DNA of 64,000 nt from Pseudomonas frederiksbergensis (GTDB taxonomy: Bacteria; Pseudomonadota; Gammaproteobacteria; Pseudomonadales; Pseudomonadaceae). The first letter of the stretch is position 1, and each line of letters begins with the position of its first letter. The DNA lies in the NCBI RefSeq assembly GCF_003732665.1, contig NZ_MOBP01000023.1:186001-250000 (forward strand), read 5' to 3'. A program made the position numbers and the translations under genes. The notes beneath the pieces are model-generated. The model was not told the origin of the DNA. It saw only the letters and a program-made list of their open reading frames with translations, and ran no database searches. This document shows, one piece after another, positions 51,908 to 60,388 of the stretch.

Positions 51908-53284
51908 ATGTCCTTTACCCGTCGACAAATACTCGGTGGTCTGGCCGGTCTTGTGGTGGTTGGCGTGGGGGCCGGTGGCGCGTCGCGTTACTGGTTGGGC
52001 AAGATGGCCGACGCCGAGGCGGGCCACGATTACGAACTGATTGCCGCCCCGCTGGACGTCGAACTGGTTGCCGGGCACAAGACCCAAGCCTGGGCGTTCG
52101 GCCCGTCGGCGCCGGGCACCGAGTTGCGCGTGCGTCAGGGCGAATGGCTGCGGGTGCGTTTCATCAATCACCTGCCGGTCGCCACCACCATCCACTGGCA
52201 CGGCATCCGCCTGCCGCTGGAAATGGACGGCGTGCCCTACGTCTCGCAGCTTCCAGTACTGCCGGGTGAGTACTTCGACTACAAATTCCGCGTGCCCGAC
52301 GCCGGCAGCTACTGGTATCACCCCCACGTGAACAGCAGCGAAGAACTCGGTCGTGGCCTGGTCGGCCCGCTGATTATCGAAGAGCGCGAGCCTACCGGTT
52401 TCAAGTACGAAAAAACCCTGAGCCTAAAGAGCTGGCACGTCGATGAAGAAGGCGCGTTCGTCGCCTTTAGCATTCCTCGCGAAGCGGCTCGTGGCGGCAC
52501 GGCGGGGCGGTTATCGACGATCAATGGCGTGCCACAAGCGGTGATCGACTTGCCCGCCGGGCAAATCACTCGCGTGCGCATCCTCAACCTCGACAACACC
52601 CTGACCTATCGCCTCAATATCCCCGGCGTCGAAGCGCAGATCTACGCGCTGGACGGCAACCCCATCGAACCGCGCCCGCTGGGCAAGGAATACTGGCTCG
52701 GCCCCGGTATGCGCATCTGCTTGGCCATCAAGGCCCCGCCGGCCGGTGAAGAGCTATCCTTGCGCAACGGTCCGGTACGTGTGGGCACCTTGCGTTCGGT
52801 GGCCAACAGCGACGCCCCGACCCAATGGCCGCCCGCGCTGCCCGCCAACCCGGTGGCCGAGCCGGACCTGGCCAATGCCGAGAAACTCAACTTCAATTTC
52901 GAATGGGTGGGCTCGGTGTCGGTCAACGTCGACAACGGCAAGCCGCCAAGCCTGTGGCAGATCAACGGCAAGGCCTGGGACATCACCGACAAGACCTGCG
53001 CCGATCGCCCGATTGCCAAGCTTGAAAAGGGCAAGAGCTACATTTTCGAATTGAAGAACATGACCCAATACCAGCACCCGATTCACCTGCATGGCATGAG
53101 TTTCAAGGTGATTGCCTCGAACCGGCACAAGGTCATCCCGTACTTCACCGACACCTACCTGCTGGGCAAAAACGAGCGGGCGCAAGTGGCGCTGGTGGCG
53201 GATAACCCGGGCGTCTGGATGTTCCACTGCCATGTGATCGACCACATGGAAACCGGCCTGATGGCCGCCATCGAGGTGGCGTGA
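51908..53284 (+). CDS. Tat-exported multicopper oxidase
   Basis: The 458-aa protein has a twin-arginine signal (FTRRQILGGLAGLVVVGVG). All four copper motifs are visible: HWHGIRLPLE (about residue 97), YWYHPHVNS (about 137), HPIHLHGMSFK and HCHVIDHMETGLMAAIEVA at the C terminus with the axial methionine. Such three-domain laccase-type enzymes oxidise phenols or Cu(I)/Fe(II) in the periplasm. The physiological substrate is not shown. The stop overlaps the tadA start by one base, a probable coupled pair. Confidence 0.92.
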   Translation: MSFTRRQILGGLAGLVVVGVGAGGASRYWLGKMADAEAGHDYELIAAPLDVELVAGHKTQAWAFGPSAPGTELRVRQGEWLRVRFINHLPVATTIHWHGIRLPLEMDGVPYVSQLPVLPGEYFDYKFRVPDAGSYWYHPHVNSSEELGRGLVGPLIIEEREPTGFKYEKTLSLKSWHVDEEGAFVAFSIPREAARGGTAGRLSTINGVPQAVIDLPAGQITRVRILNLDNTLTYRLNIPGVEAQIYALDGNPIEPRPLGKEYWLGPGMRICLAIKAPPAGEELSLRNGPVRVGTLRSVANSDAPTQWPPALPANPVAEPDLANAEKLNFNFEWVGSVSVNVDNGKPPSLWQINGKAWDITDKTCADRPIAKLEKGKSYIFELKNMTQYQHPIHLHGMSFKVIASNRHKVIPYFTDTYLLGKNERAQVALVADNPGVWMFHCHVIDHMETGLMAAIEVA

Positions 53285-53781
53285 TGCGTCAGATTCGTCC
53301 CGCGGCCATCATCGACCGCAGCCGCGACCGCGATTTCATGCGCGAAGCCCTGGCCCTCGCCGCCCAAGGTGCGGCGCTGGGTGAAGTGCCGGTAGGCGCG
53401 GTGTTGGTACAAGACGGGGAAATCATCGGTCGCGGCTTCAACTGCCCGATCAGCGGCCATGACCCCAGCGCCCACGCGGAAATGGTCGCGATCCGCGCCG
53501 CCGCCCTGGCCGCCAGCAACTATCGCCTGCCCGGCAGCACCCTCTACGTGACCCTGGAGCCGTGCAGCATGTGCGCCGGCCTGATCGTGCATTCGCGGAT
53601 CGCGCGGGTGGTGTACGGCGCCCTGGAGCCCAAGGCCGGGATTGTGCAGAGCCAGGGGCAATTCTTTACCCAGGGTTTCTTGAATCACCGGGTGTTGTTT
53701 GAGGGCGGGGTGTTGGCAGAGGAGTGTGGGACGGTGCTCAGCGAATTCTTCAAGGCCCGAAGAGCCAAACCCACCGAATAA
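53284..53781 (+). CDS. tadA: tRNA adenosine(34) deaminase TadA
   Basis: The 165-aa protein makes inosine at the wobble position of tRNA-Arg. The zinc-deaminase motifs HAEMVAIRAA and PCSMCAGLIVHSR are present. Start ATG 53284 lies inside the TGA of the multicopper oxidase. It is an essential enzyme in most bacteria, so co-transcription with a non-essential oxidase is notable. Confidence 0.95.
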   Translation: MRQIRPAAIIDRSRDRDFMREALALAAQGAALGEVPVGAVLVQDGEIIGRGFNCPISGHDPSAHAEMVAIRAAALAASNYRLPGSTLYVTLEPCSMCAGLIVHSRIARVVYGALEPKAGIVQSQGQFFTQGFLNHRVLFEGGVLAEECGTVLSEFFKARRAKPTE

Positions 53782-53792
53782 ACACTAAACAA

Positions 53793-53882
53793 TGTGGGAG
53801 CGAGCTTGCTCGCGATAGCGGACTGACATTCAACATTGATGTTGGATGTTATGGCCTCATCGCGAGCAAGCTCGCTCCCACA
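53793..53882. repeat. Paired REP element (GTGGGAGCGAGCTTGCTCGCGA variant)
   Basis: TGTGGGAGCGAGCTTGCTCG begins at 53793 and its inverted copy ends at 53882. The inner spacer has imperfect pairing (CATTCAACATTGATGTTGGATG). The arms have A at a position where the main class has G (GCGAGC versus GCGGGC). Confidence 0.87.
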
Positions 53883-53912
53883 GGGGATCTCCTTTGGATT
53901 GGAAATCGGGGT

Positions 53913-54869
53913 TTACTTGCGGGCGACGATCACGGCACGCATCGGCGCCGGCAGCCCTTCAACGGTCTTGCTGTGATCTTCCGGATCAAGGAAATCACTC
54001 AACGACTGATACTTCATCCACTCCGTCCCGCGTTGTTCCTCGACGGTGGTGTTGCTTACATCCACACAACGAACATCGGTAAACCCGGCACGTCGCAACC
54101 ACAATTCCAGCGCCGGCACCGACGGCAGGAACCACACGTTACGCATCTGCGCATAACGGTCTTCCGGCACCAGCACCTGCTGCTGATCGCCTTCGATCAC
54201 CAGCGTCTCCAGCACCAGTTCACCGCCCTTGACCAGGCAATCCTTCAGCGCCAGTAAATGCTCGATCGGCGAGCGGCGGTGGTAGAACACGCCCATGGAA
54301 AATACGGTGTCGAAGCCTTCCATGTTTGCTGGCAAGTCTTCGAAGGGGAACGGCAGGTGCCAGGCATTCGGCTCGGACAAGTAGCGCTGCACGGCCTGGA
54401 ACTGGCAGAAGAACAGCCAGTTCGGATCGACGCCAATCACACTGTCGGCCCCGGCGCCGAGCATGCGCCACATGTAGTAGCCATTGCCGCAGCCGACATC
54501 GAGGATGCGTTTGCCCTTCAGGTCCAGATGCGGCGCGACCCGGGACCATTTCCAGTCCGAGCGCCATTCGGTGTCGACGTGCACGCCGAACAGGTCGAAC
54601 GGCCCTTTACGCCACGGCGACAATCCCATCAGCGCGGTACGCATCTGCGCGCGGGTTTCGTCGTCGCAATCGGTGTCCAGAGTCAGGCCGTTGAGCAGGT
54701 CGACTTCGGTCGGCTGGATCTTCGGCAAGGCGTCCAGCGCACTTTGCCAGCGCTCCAGGTCGCCGTGGCCCTTCTCCATTTTCTTGTCGAGTTGCGCTTG
54801 CAGGGTGTTGGCCCAATCGGTCAGCGGGGTGCCGGCCAGACGGCGGGCGAGGGGGGACAGATCAATCAT
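53913..54869 (-). CDS. cmoB: tRNA 5-carboxymethoxyuridine synthase CmoB
   Basis: The 318-aa enzyme transfers a carboxymethyl group from carboxy-SAM to 5-hydroxyuridine-34. The SAM-like motif ILDVGCGNGYYMWRMLGAGA (about residue 140) and the family N terminus are present. It works with CmoA, which makes carboxy-SAM, and overlaps its stop (ATGA). The modification widens decoding of NNU/NNA/NNG codons. Confidence 0.94.
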   Translation of the reverse strand: MIDLSPLARRLAGTPLTDWANTLQAQLDKKMEKGHGDLERWQSALDALPKIQPTEVDLLNGLTLDTDCDDETRAQMRTALMGLSPWRKGPFDLFGVHVDTEWRSDWKWSRVAPHLDLKGKRILDVGCGNGYYMWRMLGAGADSVIGVDPNWLFFCQFQAVQRYLSEPNAWHLPFPFEDLPANMEGFDTVFSMGVFYHRRSPIEHLLALKDCLVKGGELVLETLVIEGDQQQVLVPEDRYAQMRNVWFLPSVPALELWLRRAGFTDVRCVDVSNTTVEEQRGTEWMKYQSLSDFLDPEDHSKTVEGLPAPMRAVIVARK

Positions 54870-55609
54870 GGCAAGGCAATCAACGAGGCAAAGTTAAGAC
54901 ACTGGAACCACGGCACGACTTTCGAGAACCCGGCGGCCAGCAGGCGTTCGCGGTGTTCTTCGAGGCTGTCGGGCTTCATGACGTTTTCGATGGCGCTGCG
55001 CTTCTGGGCGATTTCCAGTTCGCTGTAGCCGTTGGCGCGTTTGAACGCGACGTGTAAATCAGTGAGTAACGCGTGTTCTTCAAGATCGTTGAAGCGCAGC
55101 TTCTCCGACAGGATCAGTGCGCCGCCGGGCAGCAACGACTGGCGGATGCGACTGAGCAACGCGGTGCGCTGATCAGGGGCAATAAATTGCAGGGTGAAGT
55201 TCAGCGCCACCACCGAGGCGGGCTGGAATTGCAGGGCGAGAATGTCGCCTTCGATCACTTCAACCGGCAGCAACTCCTGGAACATCGAGTCCTGGCCGTT
55301 GAGGTATTCGCGGCAGCGTTCGACCATCGCCGCCGAGTTATCCACAGCGATCACCCGGCAACCGTCGGTACGCACGTGACGGCGCAGGGCCTGGGTCACG
55401 GCGCCGAGGGACGAACCGAGGTCGTAGAGCACGCTGTTGGGCTGGGCGAACTGCGCGGCGAGCACGCCGAGGTTTTCGACGATGGTCGGGTAACCCGGCA
55501 CCGAGCGCTTGATCATGTCCGGGAACACCCGCACCACGTCCTCGTTAAAGGCGAAGTCAGGCACCTGGGCCAAAGGCTGGGCGAAAAGGCGATCGGGTTC
55601 TTTGCTCAC
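54866..55609 (-). CDS. cmoA: Carboxy-SAM synthase CmoA
   Basis: The 247-aa protein starts at GTG 55609 (SKEPDRLFAQPLAQVPDFAFNE), the usual length; the frame continues upstream through non-coding sequence, and an ATG 12 codons earlier is a less likely start. Motif VLYDLGSSLGAVTQALRRH binds the ligand. It converts SAM and prephenate to carboxy-SAM. cmoB follows directly. Confidence 0.94.
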   Translation of the reverse strand: MSKEPDRLFAQPLAQVPDFAFNEDVVRVFPDMIKRSVPGYPTIVENLGVLAAQFAQPNSVLYDLGSSLGAVTQALRRHVRTDGCRVIAVDNSAAMVERCREYLNGQDSMFQELLPVEVIEGDILALQFQPASVVALNFTLQFIAPDQRTALLSRIRQSLLPGGALILSEKLRFNDLEEHALLTDLHVAFKRANGYSELEIAQKRSAIENVMKPDSLEEHRERLLAAGFSKVVPWFQCLNFASLIALP

Positions 55610-55710
55610 GGCGGTTCCAGCGGCGTAGGTGGAAAAGGCCGGCATTTTAGCCAAATTGACCGGGGGATGCGCGGGTTGTCTGATAAACCGCAGTGGACAG
55701 TGCGATCCAT

Positions 55711-55803
55711 TGTGGCGAGGGAGCTTGCTCCCGCTGGGCTGCGTAGCAGCCCCAAATCTGGCGAGCGCTGCGCACTCGAGCGGGAGCAAGCTCCCTCGCC
55801 ACA
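55711..55803. repeat. Paired REP element (GGCGAGGGAGCTTGCTCCCGCT class)
   Basis: TGTGGCGAGGGAGCTTGCTC begins at 55711 and its inverted copy ends CTCCCTCGCCACA at 55803. This is a different class from the other REP pairs in the window. Confidence 0.87.
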
Positions 55804-55807
55804 GAAT

Positions 55808-56443
55808 TCAGCGTGGTTTGGGACCGAACGCCGACGCCGTAATCCCCCATTGCCCCACCCAGTAACTCAGGATGATCACATAAGGCGCCGCTTCAAACGG
55901 CATCACAAACCGGCTGATCCCGATCACGCTATCGGAAAACACAAACGCCACCGCGCCTGCCGCCGCCAGCCATGCCGAGCGCCGGGGCACATCGCTACCG
56001 AGCCTGGCCAGTGCTCGCCAAAGCATCGCGCTGATTGCCACGCCATAAACAATCACCGGCACCAGCAACGGCCCAAGTCCGTGGGAAATCAGAATCCCCA
56101 ACAGCACCGCGCCCACCGCCACGGCCAGGATCAACGGCAACAGCGCCAAGCGCCGGCAATCGCTCAAGTACGCTTTCAGATACGCCAGATGCGCCACCAA
56201 AAACGCCCCCAGCCCAAACACAAACAAATCCCCCGGCCACGCCAGCAACACGTCACCGAGCAGGGAGAAAATCAGGCCGAGGCTGATCCAGCGGCGATAC
56301 TCAGTGGGCGGCGCGTCGTGCAACCAGCCGAGCAGGGCCAGCACCGGCAACGGTTTGACCAGCAGGCAGAGCAGCGCGGCATGCACGCTCAACCCATACA
56401 GAAAGGTCACCGCGCCCATCAGCGCCAGAATCAGCCAGCCCAC
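55808..56443 (-). CDS. Lysoplasmalogenase-type membrane protein (YhhN family)
   Basis: The 211-aa protein has about seven or eight hydrophobic segments and the YhhN/TMEM86 features KPLPVLALLGWL, LGLIFSLLGDVLLAWPGDLF and AFVFSDSVIGISRFV with conserved acidic residues in the membrane. Family members hydrolyse the vinyl ether of lysoplasmalogens, although the bacterial role is unclear. It starts two bases after the inhibitor gene stop, suggesting one operon. Confidence 0.82.
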   Translation of the reverse strand: MGWLILALMGAVTFLYGLSVHAALLCLLVKPLPVLALLGWLHDAPPTEYRRWISLGLIFSLLGDVLLAWPGDLFVFGLGAFLVAHLAYLKAYLSDCRRLALLPLILAVAVGAVLLGILISHGLGPLLVPVIVYGVAISAMLWRALARLGSDVPRRSAWLAAAGAVAFVFSDSVIGISRFVMPFEAAPYVIILSYWVGQWGITASAFGPKPR

Positions 56444-56445
56444 GA

Positions 56446-56832
56446 TCAGTTAACCGAGATCGCGCAGTCGAAGGTTTTCACCGCCGGCACTTCCGGCGCC
56501 CACGGCTGAGAATACGTCAGACGCAAACGCCCGGTGCCGGTGGCGAAGGATTGAAAACGCCAGGTTGAAATCCCGGCGCTGCCAACGATCCCGGCGTCTT
56601 CCGGGTTGCTGTACACCTCAGGGCTGAGGGCGCGCAACACACCGCCGGCGGAATCCTGGATCGCCCAGCGATAACCCGTGGTCGGATTGCTCGGCAGAAT
56701 CAGAATCAGGTTTTGCCCGTTGTTCAGTCTGGCCGGGCATTCACTTTGTTTTTCCACGGTCACGTTCTGTTTCGACGGCGTGGCGCAAGCGGCCAGCAGG
56801 GCGAGGGGGACAAACAGGCGGGTGGGGGACAT
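56446..56832 (-). CDS. Chagasin-type (I42) peptidase inhibitor lipoprotein
   Basis: The 128-aa protein starts MSPTRLFVPLALLAACATPS, with a lipobox LAAC at C16. The I42 loops are visible: NPTTGYRW (inhibitory loop) and GTGRLRLTYSQPW. Chagasin-like proteins inhibit papain-type cysteine proteases; in bacteria they may protect against host or predator enzymes. It overlaps or abuts the lysoplasmalogenase gene. The start ATG 56832 is chosen because the longer frame runs through AT-rich spacer. Confidence 0.82.
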   Translation of the reverse strand: MSPTRLFVPLALLAACATPSKQNVTVEKQSECPARLNNGQNLILILPSNPTTGYRWAIQDSAGGVLRALSPEVYSNPEDAGIVGSAGISTWRFQSFATGTGRLRLTYSQPWAPEVPAVKTFDCAISVN

Positions 56833-57017
56833 AGGGTCAGTGGCTCCGGCATTCACGACGAACGGCGAGCATAACTGAAGATGAGACAAAGTGTGACAGT
56901 CGGTAATTGTTGACCAAGGATTTAATGCTGTGACTTCAACTTCCATTCTGTACCGCACGCCGCTGTCGTTTTTCTCGATGGCGGCGTCGTGGCACCTTGA
57001 AAACTCTTTACCGCCTG

Positions 57018-57476
57018 TTAATCATGTTTCCTTATATAAAACTCAAATTTTCCTTCCACGGTTATGGCTGGCGCGTTACCAATGTCTGATTTTACCGACA
57101 GTGAAAAACCTGTGATGTCGTACTTTCGAACGGCCGCACTTATATCCGTCACCACGATTTCTAATACGCCGGAAATAACAGAGTACTGATTGATTCGCTT
57201 GGTTGCGCCTTCATAGGCACGCTCCGAATAACCCGCACTGGAAAAAGACGCGCCCTGGTGCATCACATGCGGTCCGGTGGCAATATCTCTAAGCAGAACA
57301 AATGACGCGCGCCTATGGCTGTCGTCGCTCCCTTTGTTCACGTCGAAACCAATGACATAGTCTTCTGGCGCGTCCCGGCTATCGATAGATAAGTCCGTTG
57401 ATTCAAACGAAACTCCTTCGGGCTTACTGGCGCTGCCCAGGATGCAGCTAATTTTTCCGTTGATGTTTCTGAACAT
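57018..57476 (-). CDS. Unknown AT-rich orphan gene, 152 aa
   Basis: The protein starts MFRNINGKISCILGSAS with GGAG 8 bases upstream, and a longer frame to 57521 is less likely. It is predicted beta-rich, with no signal, membrane or metal motif and a single cysteine. The gene and its flanks are clearly lower in G+C than its neighbours, a sign of recent transfer. An 18-base palindrome (57534-57551) lies upstream. I do not recognise a family. Confidence 0.65.
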   Translation of the reverse strand: MFRNINGKISCILGSASKPEGVSFESTDLSIDSRDAPEDYVIGFDVNKGSDDSHRRASFVLLRDIATGPHVMHQGASFSSAGYSERAYEGATKRINQYSVISGVLEIVVTDISAAVRKYDITGFSLSVKSDIGNAPAITVEGKFEFYIRKHD

Positions 57477-57533
57477 AGTCTCTACTCCGTTGATGTTTGA
57501 GTTGGAGTGTGTCCAGTGCACCAGCGGCTAACC

Positions 57534-57551
57534 ACTGTCAAAGTTGACAGT
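57534..57551. promoter_or_regulatory. 18-base palindrome upstream of the orphan gene
   Basis: ACTGTCAAAGTTGACAGT (57534-57551) is a perfect inverted repeat around the central AG, about 58 bases before the orphan ATG at 57476. It could be an operator or, with the following T6 on the plus strand, part of a weak terminator. The role is inferred only. Confidence 0.4.
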
Positions 57552-57600
57552 TTTTTAGAATGATTTGATATAGGTTGGCAAACCTTTCGATTCGGAATAA

Positions 57601-57630
57601 AAAAATGGCCGGGGTTCAGACCGGCCATTT
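57601..57630 (-). terminator. Terminator of the Lon gene
   Basis: On the minus strand AAATGGCCGG (57630-57621) pairs with CCGGCCATTT (57612-57603) over an 8-base loop, followed by T runs. It is about 30 bases after the lon stop. Confidence 0.82.
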
Positions 57631-57658
57631 ACTACATCGCTACTTCTGTGCAACTGAA

Positions 57659-60076
57659 TCAGAACAATATCTTCGCCACATCCGCAAACCGCTTGGCAAA
57701 GTGCACCGTAATCCCTTCCTTCAAATAATCCGGCAATTCCTCGAAGCTGCCACGGTTCGGCTCCGGCAGGATCAGTTCAAAGATCTTCTGCCGCCGCGCC
57801 GCGATCACCTTCTCGCGTACCCCGCCAATCGGCAGGACATGCCCGGTCAGCGTCAGTTCGCCGGTCATGGCGATGCCTTTTTTCGGCGCCTGGTTACGGG
57901 CCAGGGAGAGCAGGGCGCTGGCCATGGTCACGCCGGCGCTCGGGCCGTCTTTCGGAGTGGCGCCTTCCGGGACGTGGAGGTGGACGAAGGCCTCGTCGAA
58001 GAACTTCGGATCACCGCCAAACGACTTCAGGTTGGAGCTGACGTAGCTGTAGGCGATTTCCGCCGACTCTTTCATCACATCGCCCAATTGCCCGGTGAGT
58101 TTGAAGCCACGGTTGAGGGTGTGAATCCGCGTCGCTTCAATCGGCAGGGTCGCGCCGCCCATGCTGGTCCAGGCCAGCCCGGTAATCACGCCGGTGCCCG
58201 ACAGCACTTGTTCGTTGCGGAACACCGGATGACCGAGTGAGGCTTCCAGGTCTTTGGGGCCGATCTTGATCACCGCTTTCGGCTCGTCGATCAACTTGAC
58301 CACGGCTTTGCGCACCAGTTTGCCCAGTTCTTTTTCCAGGTGGCGCACCCCGGCTTCACGGGCGTATCCGTCGATCAATGCTTTCAACGCGCTGTCGCTG
58401 ATGCTCAGGCTGCCTTTCGACACGCCGGCCTTCTCCAGTTGCTTCGGCCACAGATGACGCTTGGCGATGGCGATTTTTTCTTCGGTGATGTAGCCCGACA
58501 GGCGAATCACTTCCATCCGGTCGAGCAACGGGCCGGGGATCGAGTCCAGGGTGTTGGCGGTGCAGACGAACAGCACTTTCGACAGGTCCAGGCGCAGGTC
58601 CAGGTAGTGGTCGAGGAATTCGACGTTCTGTTCCGGGTCGAGGGTTTCCAGCAGCGCCGAGGCCGGGTCGCCCTGGTAGCTCTGGCCCATCTTGTCGATC
58701 TCGTCGAGCATGATCACCGGGTTCATCACTTCGACATCTTTCAACGCCTGCACGAGTTTGCCCGGCTGCGCGCCAATGTAGGTGCGGCGATGACCCTTGA
58801 TCTCGGCCTCGTCACGCATGCCGCCCAGGCTGAAGCGGTAGAACGGCCGGCCCAAGGATTCAGCGATGGATTTGCCGACGCTGGTCTTGCCCACGCCCGG
58901 CGGACCCACCAGCAGCACGATGGAACCGCTGATCTCGCCTTTATAGGCACCGACCGCGAGGAATTCGAGGATGCGGTCCTTGATGTCGTCGAGGCCGGCG
59001 TGGTGTTTATCCAGCACCTTGCGCGCGTGCTTGAGGTCGAGTTTGTCCTCGCCATACACGCCCCACGGCACCGAGGTCGCCCAGTCGAGGTAGTTGCGGG
59101 TCACCGCGTACTCCGGCGAACCGGTCTCGAGGATCGACAGTTTGTTCATTTCCTCTTCGATGCGTTTTTGCGCCTGGGGCGGCAGGACCTTGCCTTCCAG
59201 GCGTTGCTCGAACTGCTCGATGTCGGCGCTGCGATCATCCTTGGTCAGGCCCAGCTCCTGCTGGATGACCTTGAGCTGTTCCTTGAGGAAAAACTCGCGC
59301 TGATGCTCGCCGATCTTGCGGTTCACTTCGGCGGAGATTTCTTTCTGCAGGCGCGCGACTTCGACTTCTTTGCGCAGCATCGGCAGGACTTTTTCCATGC
59401 GCTTGAGCATCGGCACGCAGTCGAGCACTTCCTGCAACTCGCCACCGGTGGCGGAGGTGAGGGCGGCGGCGAAGTCGGTCAGGGGCGATGGATCGTTGGG
59501 GCTGAAGCGGTTGAGGTAGTTCTTCAGCTCTTCGCTGTACAGCGGGTTGAGCGGCAGCAGTTCTTTGATCGCATTGATCAGCGCCATGCCGTAGGCCTTG
59601 ACCTCATCGGTCGGCTCGGTGGGCTGGTGCGGGTATTCGACTTCCACCAGGTACGGCGGTCGATGGTGCTTGAGCCAGGTTTTGATGCGCACCCGGGTCA
59701 GGCCCTGGGCGACGAACTGCAATTTGCCGTTTTCACGACTGGCGTGGTGCACCTTGACCAGGGTGCCGTACTCCGGCAGCGCGCCGGTATTGAAATGACG
59801 CGGATCTTCCTGGGGCGTGTCCATGTAGAACAGGGCCAGGGAGTGATGATCGGATTTGCTCACCAGGTCCAGTGTTTCCGCCCACGGCTCTTCGTTGACG
59901 ATCACCGGCAGCACTTGGGCCGGGAAGAACGGGCGATTGTGGATCGGGATGATGTAGACCTTGTCCGGCAGGTTCTGGCCAGGCAGGGCAAGGCCTTTGC
60001 CGGTGGAATGGTGTTCGATGTGGTCGGTTTCGGCGTAGTCGCTCGGGTCTTCAGGGAATTCTTGCTGGTCGCTCAT
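57659..60076 (-). CDS. lon: ATP-dependent Lon-type protease (AsrA-like second Lon)
   Basis: The 805-aa protein starts MSDQQEFPEDPSDYAETDHIE at ATG 60076 (the ATG 15 bases earlier is less likely). It has the N-terminal Lon substrate domain (VYIIPIHNRPFFPAQVLPV), the AAA+ domain with GPPGVGKTSVGKS and the protease domain with the serine in DGPSAGVTM and lysine in PIGGVREKVIAA. The N terminus differs from the main Pseudomonas Lon and resembles AsrA (PA0779), so this is probably the second Lon paralogue. It should remove damaged or regulatory proteins under stress. Confidence 0.93.
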   Translation of the reverse strand: MSDQQEFPEDPSDYAETDHIEHHSTGKGLALPGQNLPDKVYIIPIHNRPFFPAQVLPVIVNEEPWAETLDLVSKSDHHSLALFYMDTPQEDPRHFNTGALPEYGTLVKVHHASRENGKLQFVAQGLTRVRIKTWLKHHRPPYLVEVEYPHQPTEPTDEVKAYGMALINAIKELLPLNPLYSEELKNYLNRFSPNDPSPLTDFAAALTSATGGELQEVLDCVPMLKRMEKVLPMLRKEVEVARLQKEISAEVNRKIGEHQREFFLKEQLKVIQQELGLTKDDRSADIEQFEQRLEGKVLPPQAQKRIEEEMNKLSILETGSPEYAVTRNYLDWATSVPWGVYGEDKLDLKHARKVLDKHHAGLDDIKDRILEFLAVGAYKGEISGSIVLLVGPPGVGKTSVGKSIAESLGRPFYRFSLGGMRDEAEIKGHRRTYIGAQPGKLVQALKDVEVMNPVIMLDEIDKMGQSYQGDPASALLETLDPEQNVEFLDHYLDLRLDLSKVLFVCTANTLDSIPGPLLDRMEVIRLSGYITEEKIAIAKRHLWPKQLEKAGVSKGSLSISDSALKALIDGYAREAGVRHLEKELGKLVRKAVVKLIDEPKAVIKIGPKDLEASLGHPVFRNEQVLSGTGVITGLAWTSMGGATLPIEATRIHTLNRGFKLTGQLGDVMKESAEIAYSYVSSNLKSFGGDPKFFDEAFVHLHVPEGATPKDGPSAGVTMASALLSLARNQAPKKGIAMTGELTLTGHVLPIGGVREKVIAARRQKIFELILPEPNRGSFEELPDYLKEGITVHFAKRFADVAKILF

Positions 60077-60203
60077 GGGGCACCTGCGCAATGGGGTATG
60101 GGTCTTAGATGGGGCAGGTGGGGGGTGGTTTCAATGGCAATGGATATTTCAGGGTGTGTGTTCAGGGTTTTGACAGGTCATTGTCTTGAAGAACACCGAT
60201 TCA

Positions 60204-60295
60204 CTGTGGGAGCGGGCTTGCTCGCGAAGACGATTTCACATCCAACAGTGATGCTGACTGACCCACCGCTTTCGCGAGCAAGCCCGCTCCCACAG
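60204..60295. repeat. Paired REP element (GTGGGAGCGGGCTTGCTCGCGA class)
   Basis: CTGTGGGAGCGGGCTTGCTC starts at 60204; the inverted copy ends GCCCGCTCCCACAG at 60295, with the GTGGGAGC ends facing outward. Confidence 0.88.
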
Positions 60296-60334
60296 GGGAT
60301 CAGTGGTGTATTGAAAATTGCGTTCTTTTCACAC

Positions 60335-60368
60335 AAAAAAAGGCGACCCCCTCACAGGAGTCGCCTTT
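60335..60368 (-). terminator. Terminator of gcd
   Basis: On the minus strand AAAGGCGAC (60368-60360) pairs with GTCGCCTTT (60347-60339) over about 12 bases, followed by T4. It lies 20 bases after the gcd stop. Confidence 0.8.
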
Positions 60369-60388
60369 CGTTTAACCGCCGCTAACAC

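Larger units (their letters stand above)
60077..60388. other. Intergenic region between Lon and gcd
   Basis: This 312-base gap contains the Lon upstream region, a paired REP element (60204-60295) and the gcd terminator (60335-60368). The part 60077-60203 is G- and T-rich and probably holds the lon promoter, but no clear hexamers were assigned. No other gene is seen. Confidence 0.5.

Noticed and set aside
56930..57115. 61-codon frame on the plus strand opposite the orphan gene
   Set aside because: It overlaps the end of the orphan gene, has no ribosome site and looks like random low-G+C sequence.
12644..60295. Repeated GAGCAAGCCCGCTCCCAC units considered as a CRISPR array
   Set aside because: Copies are palindromic pairs scattered between genes, not regularly spaced repeats with unique spacers; no cas genes are present.
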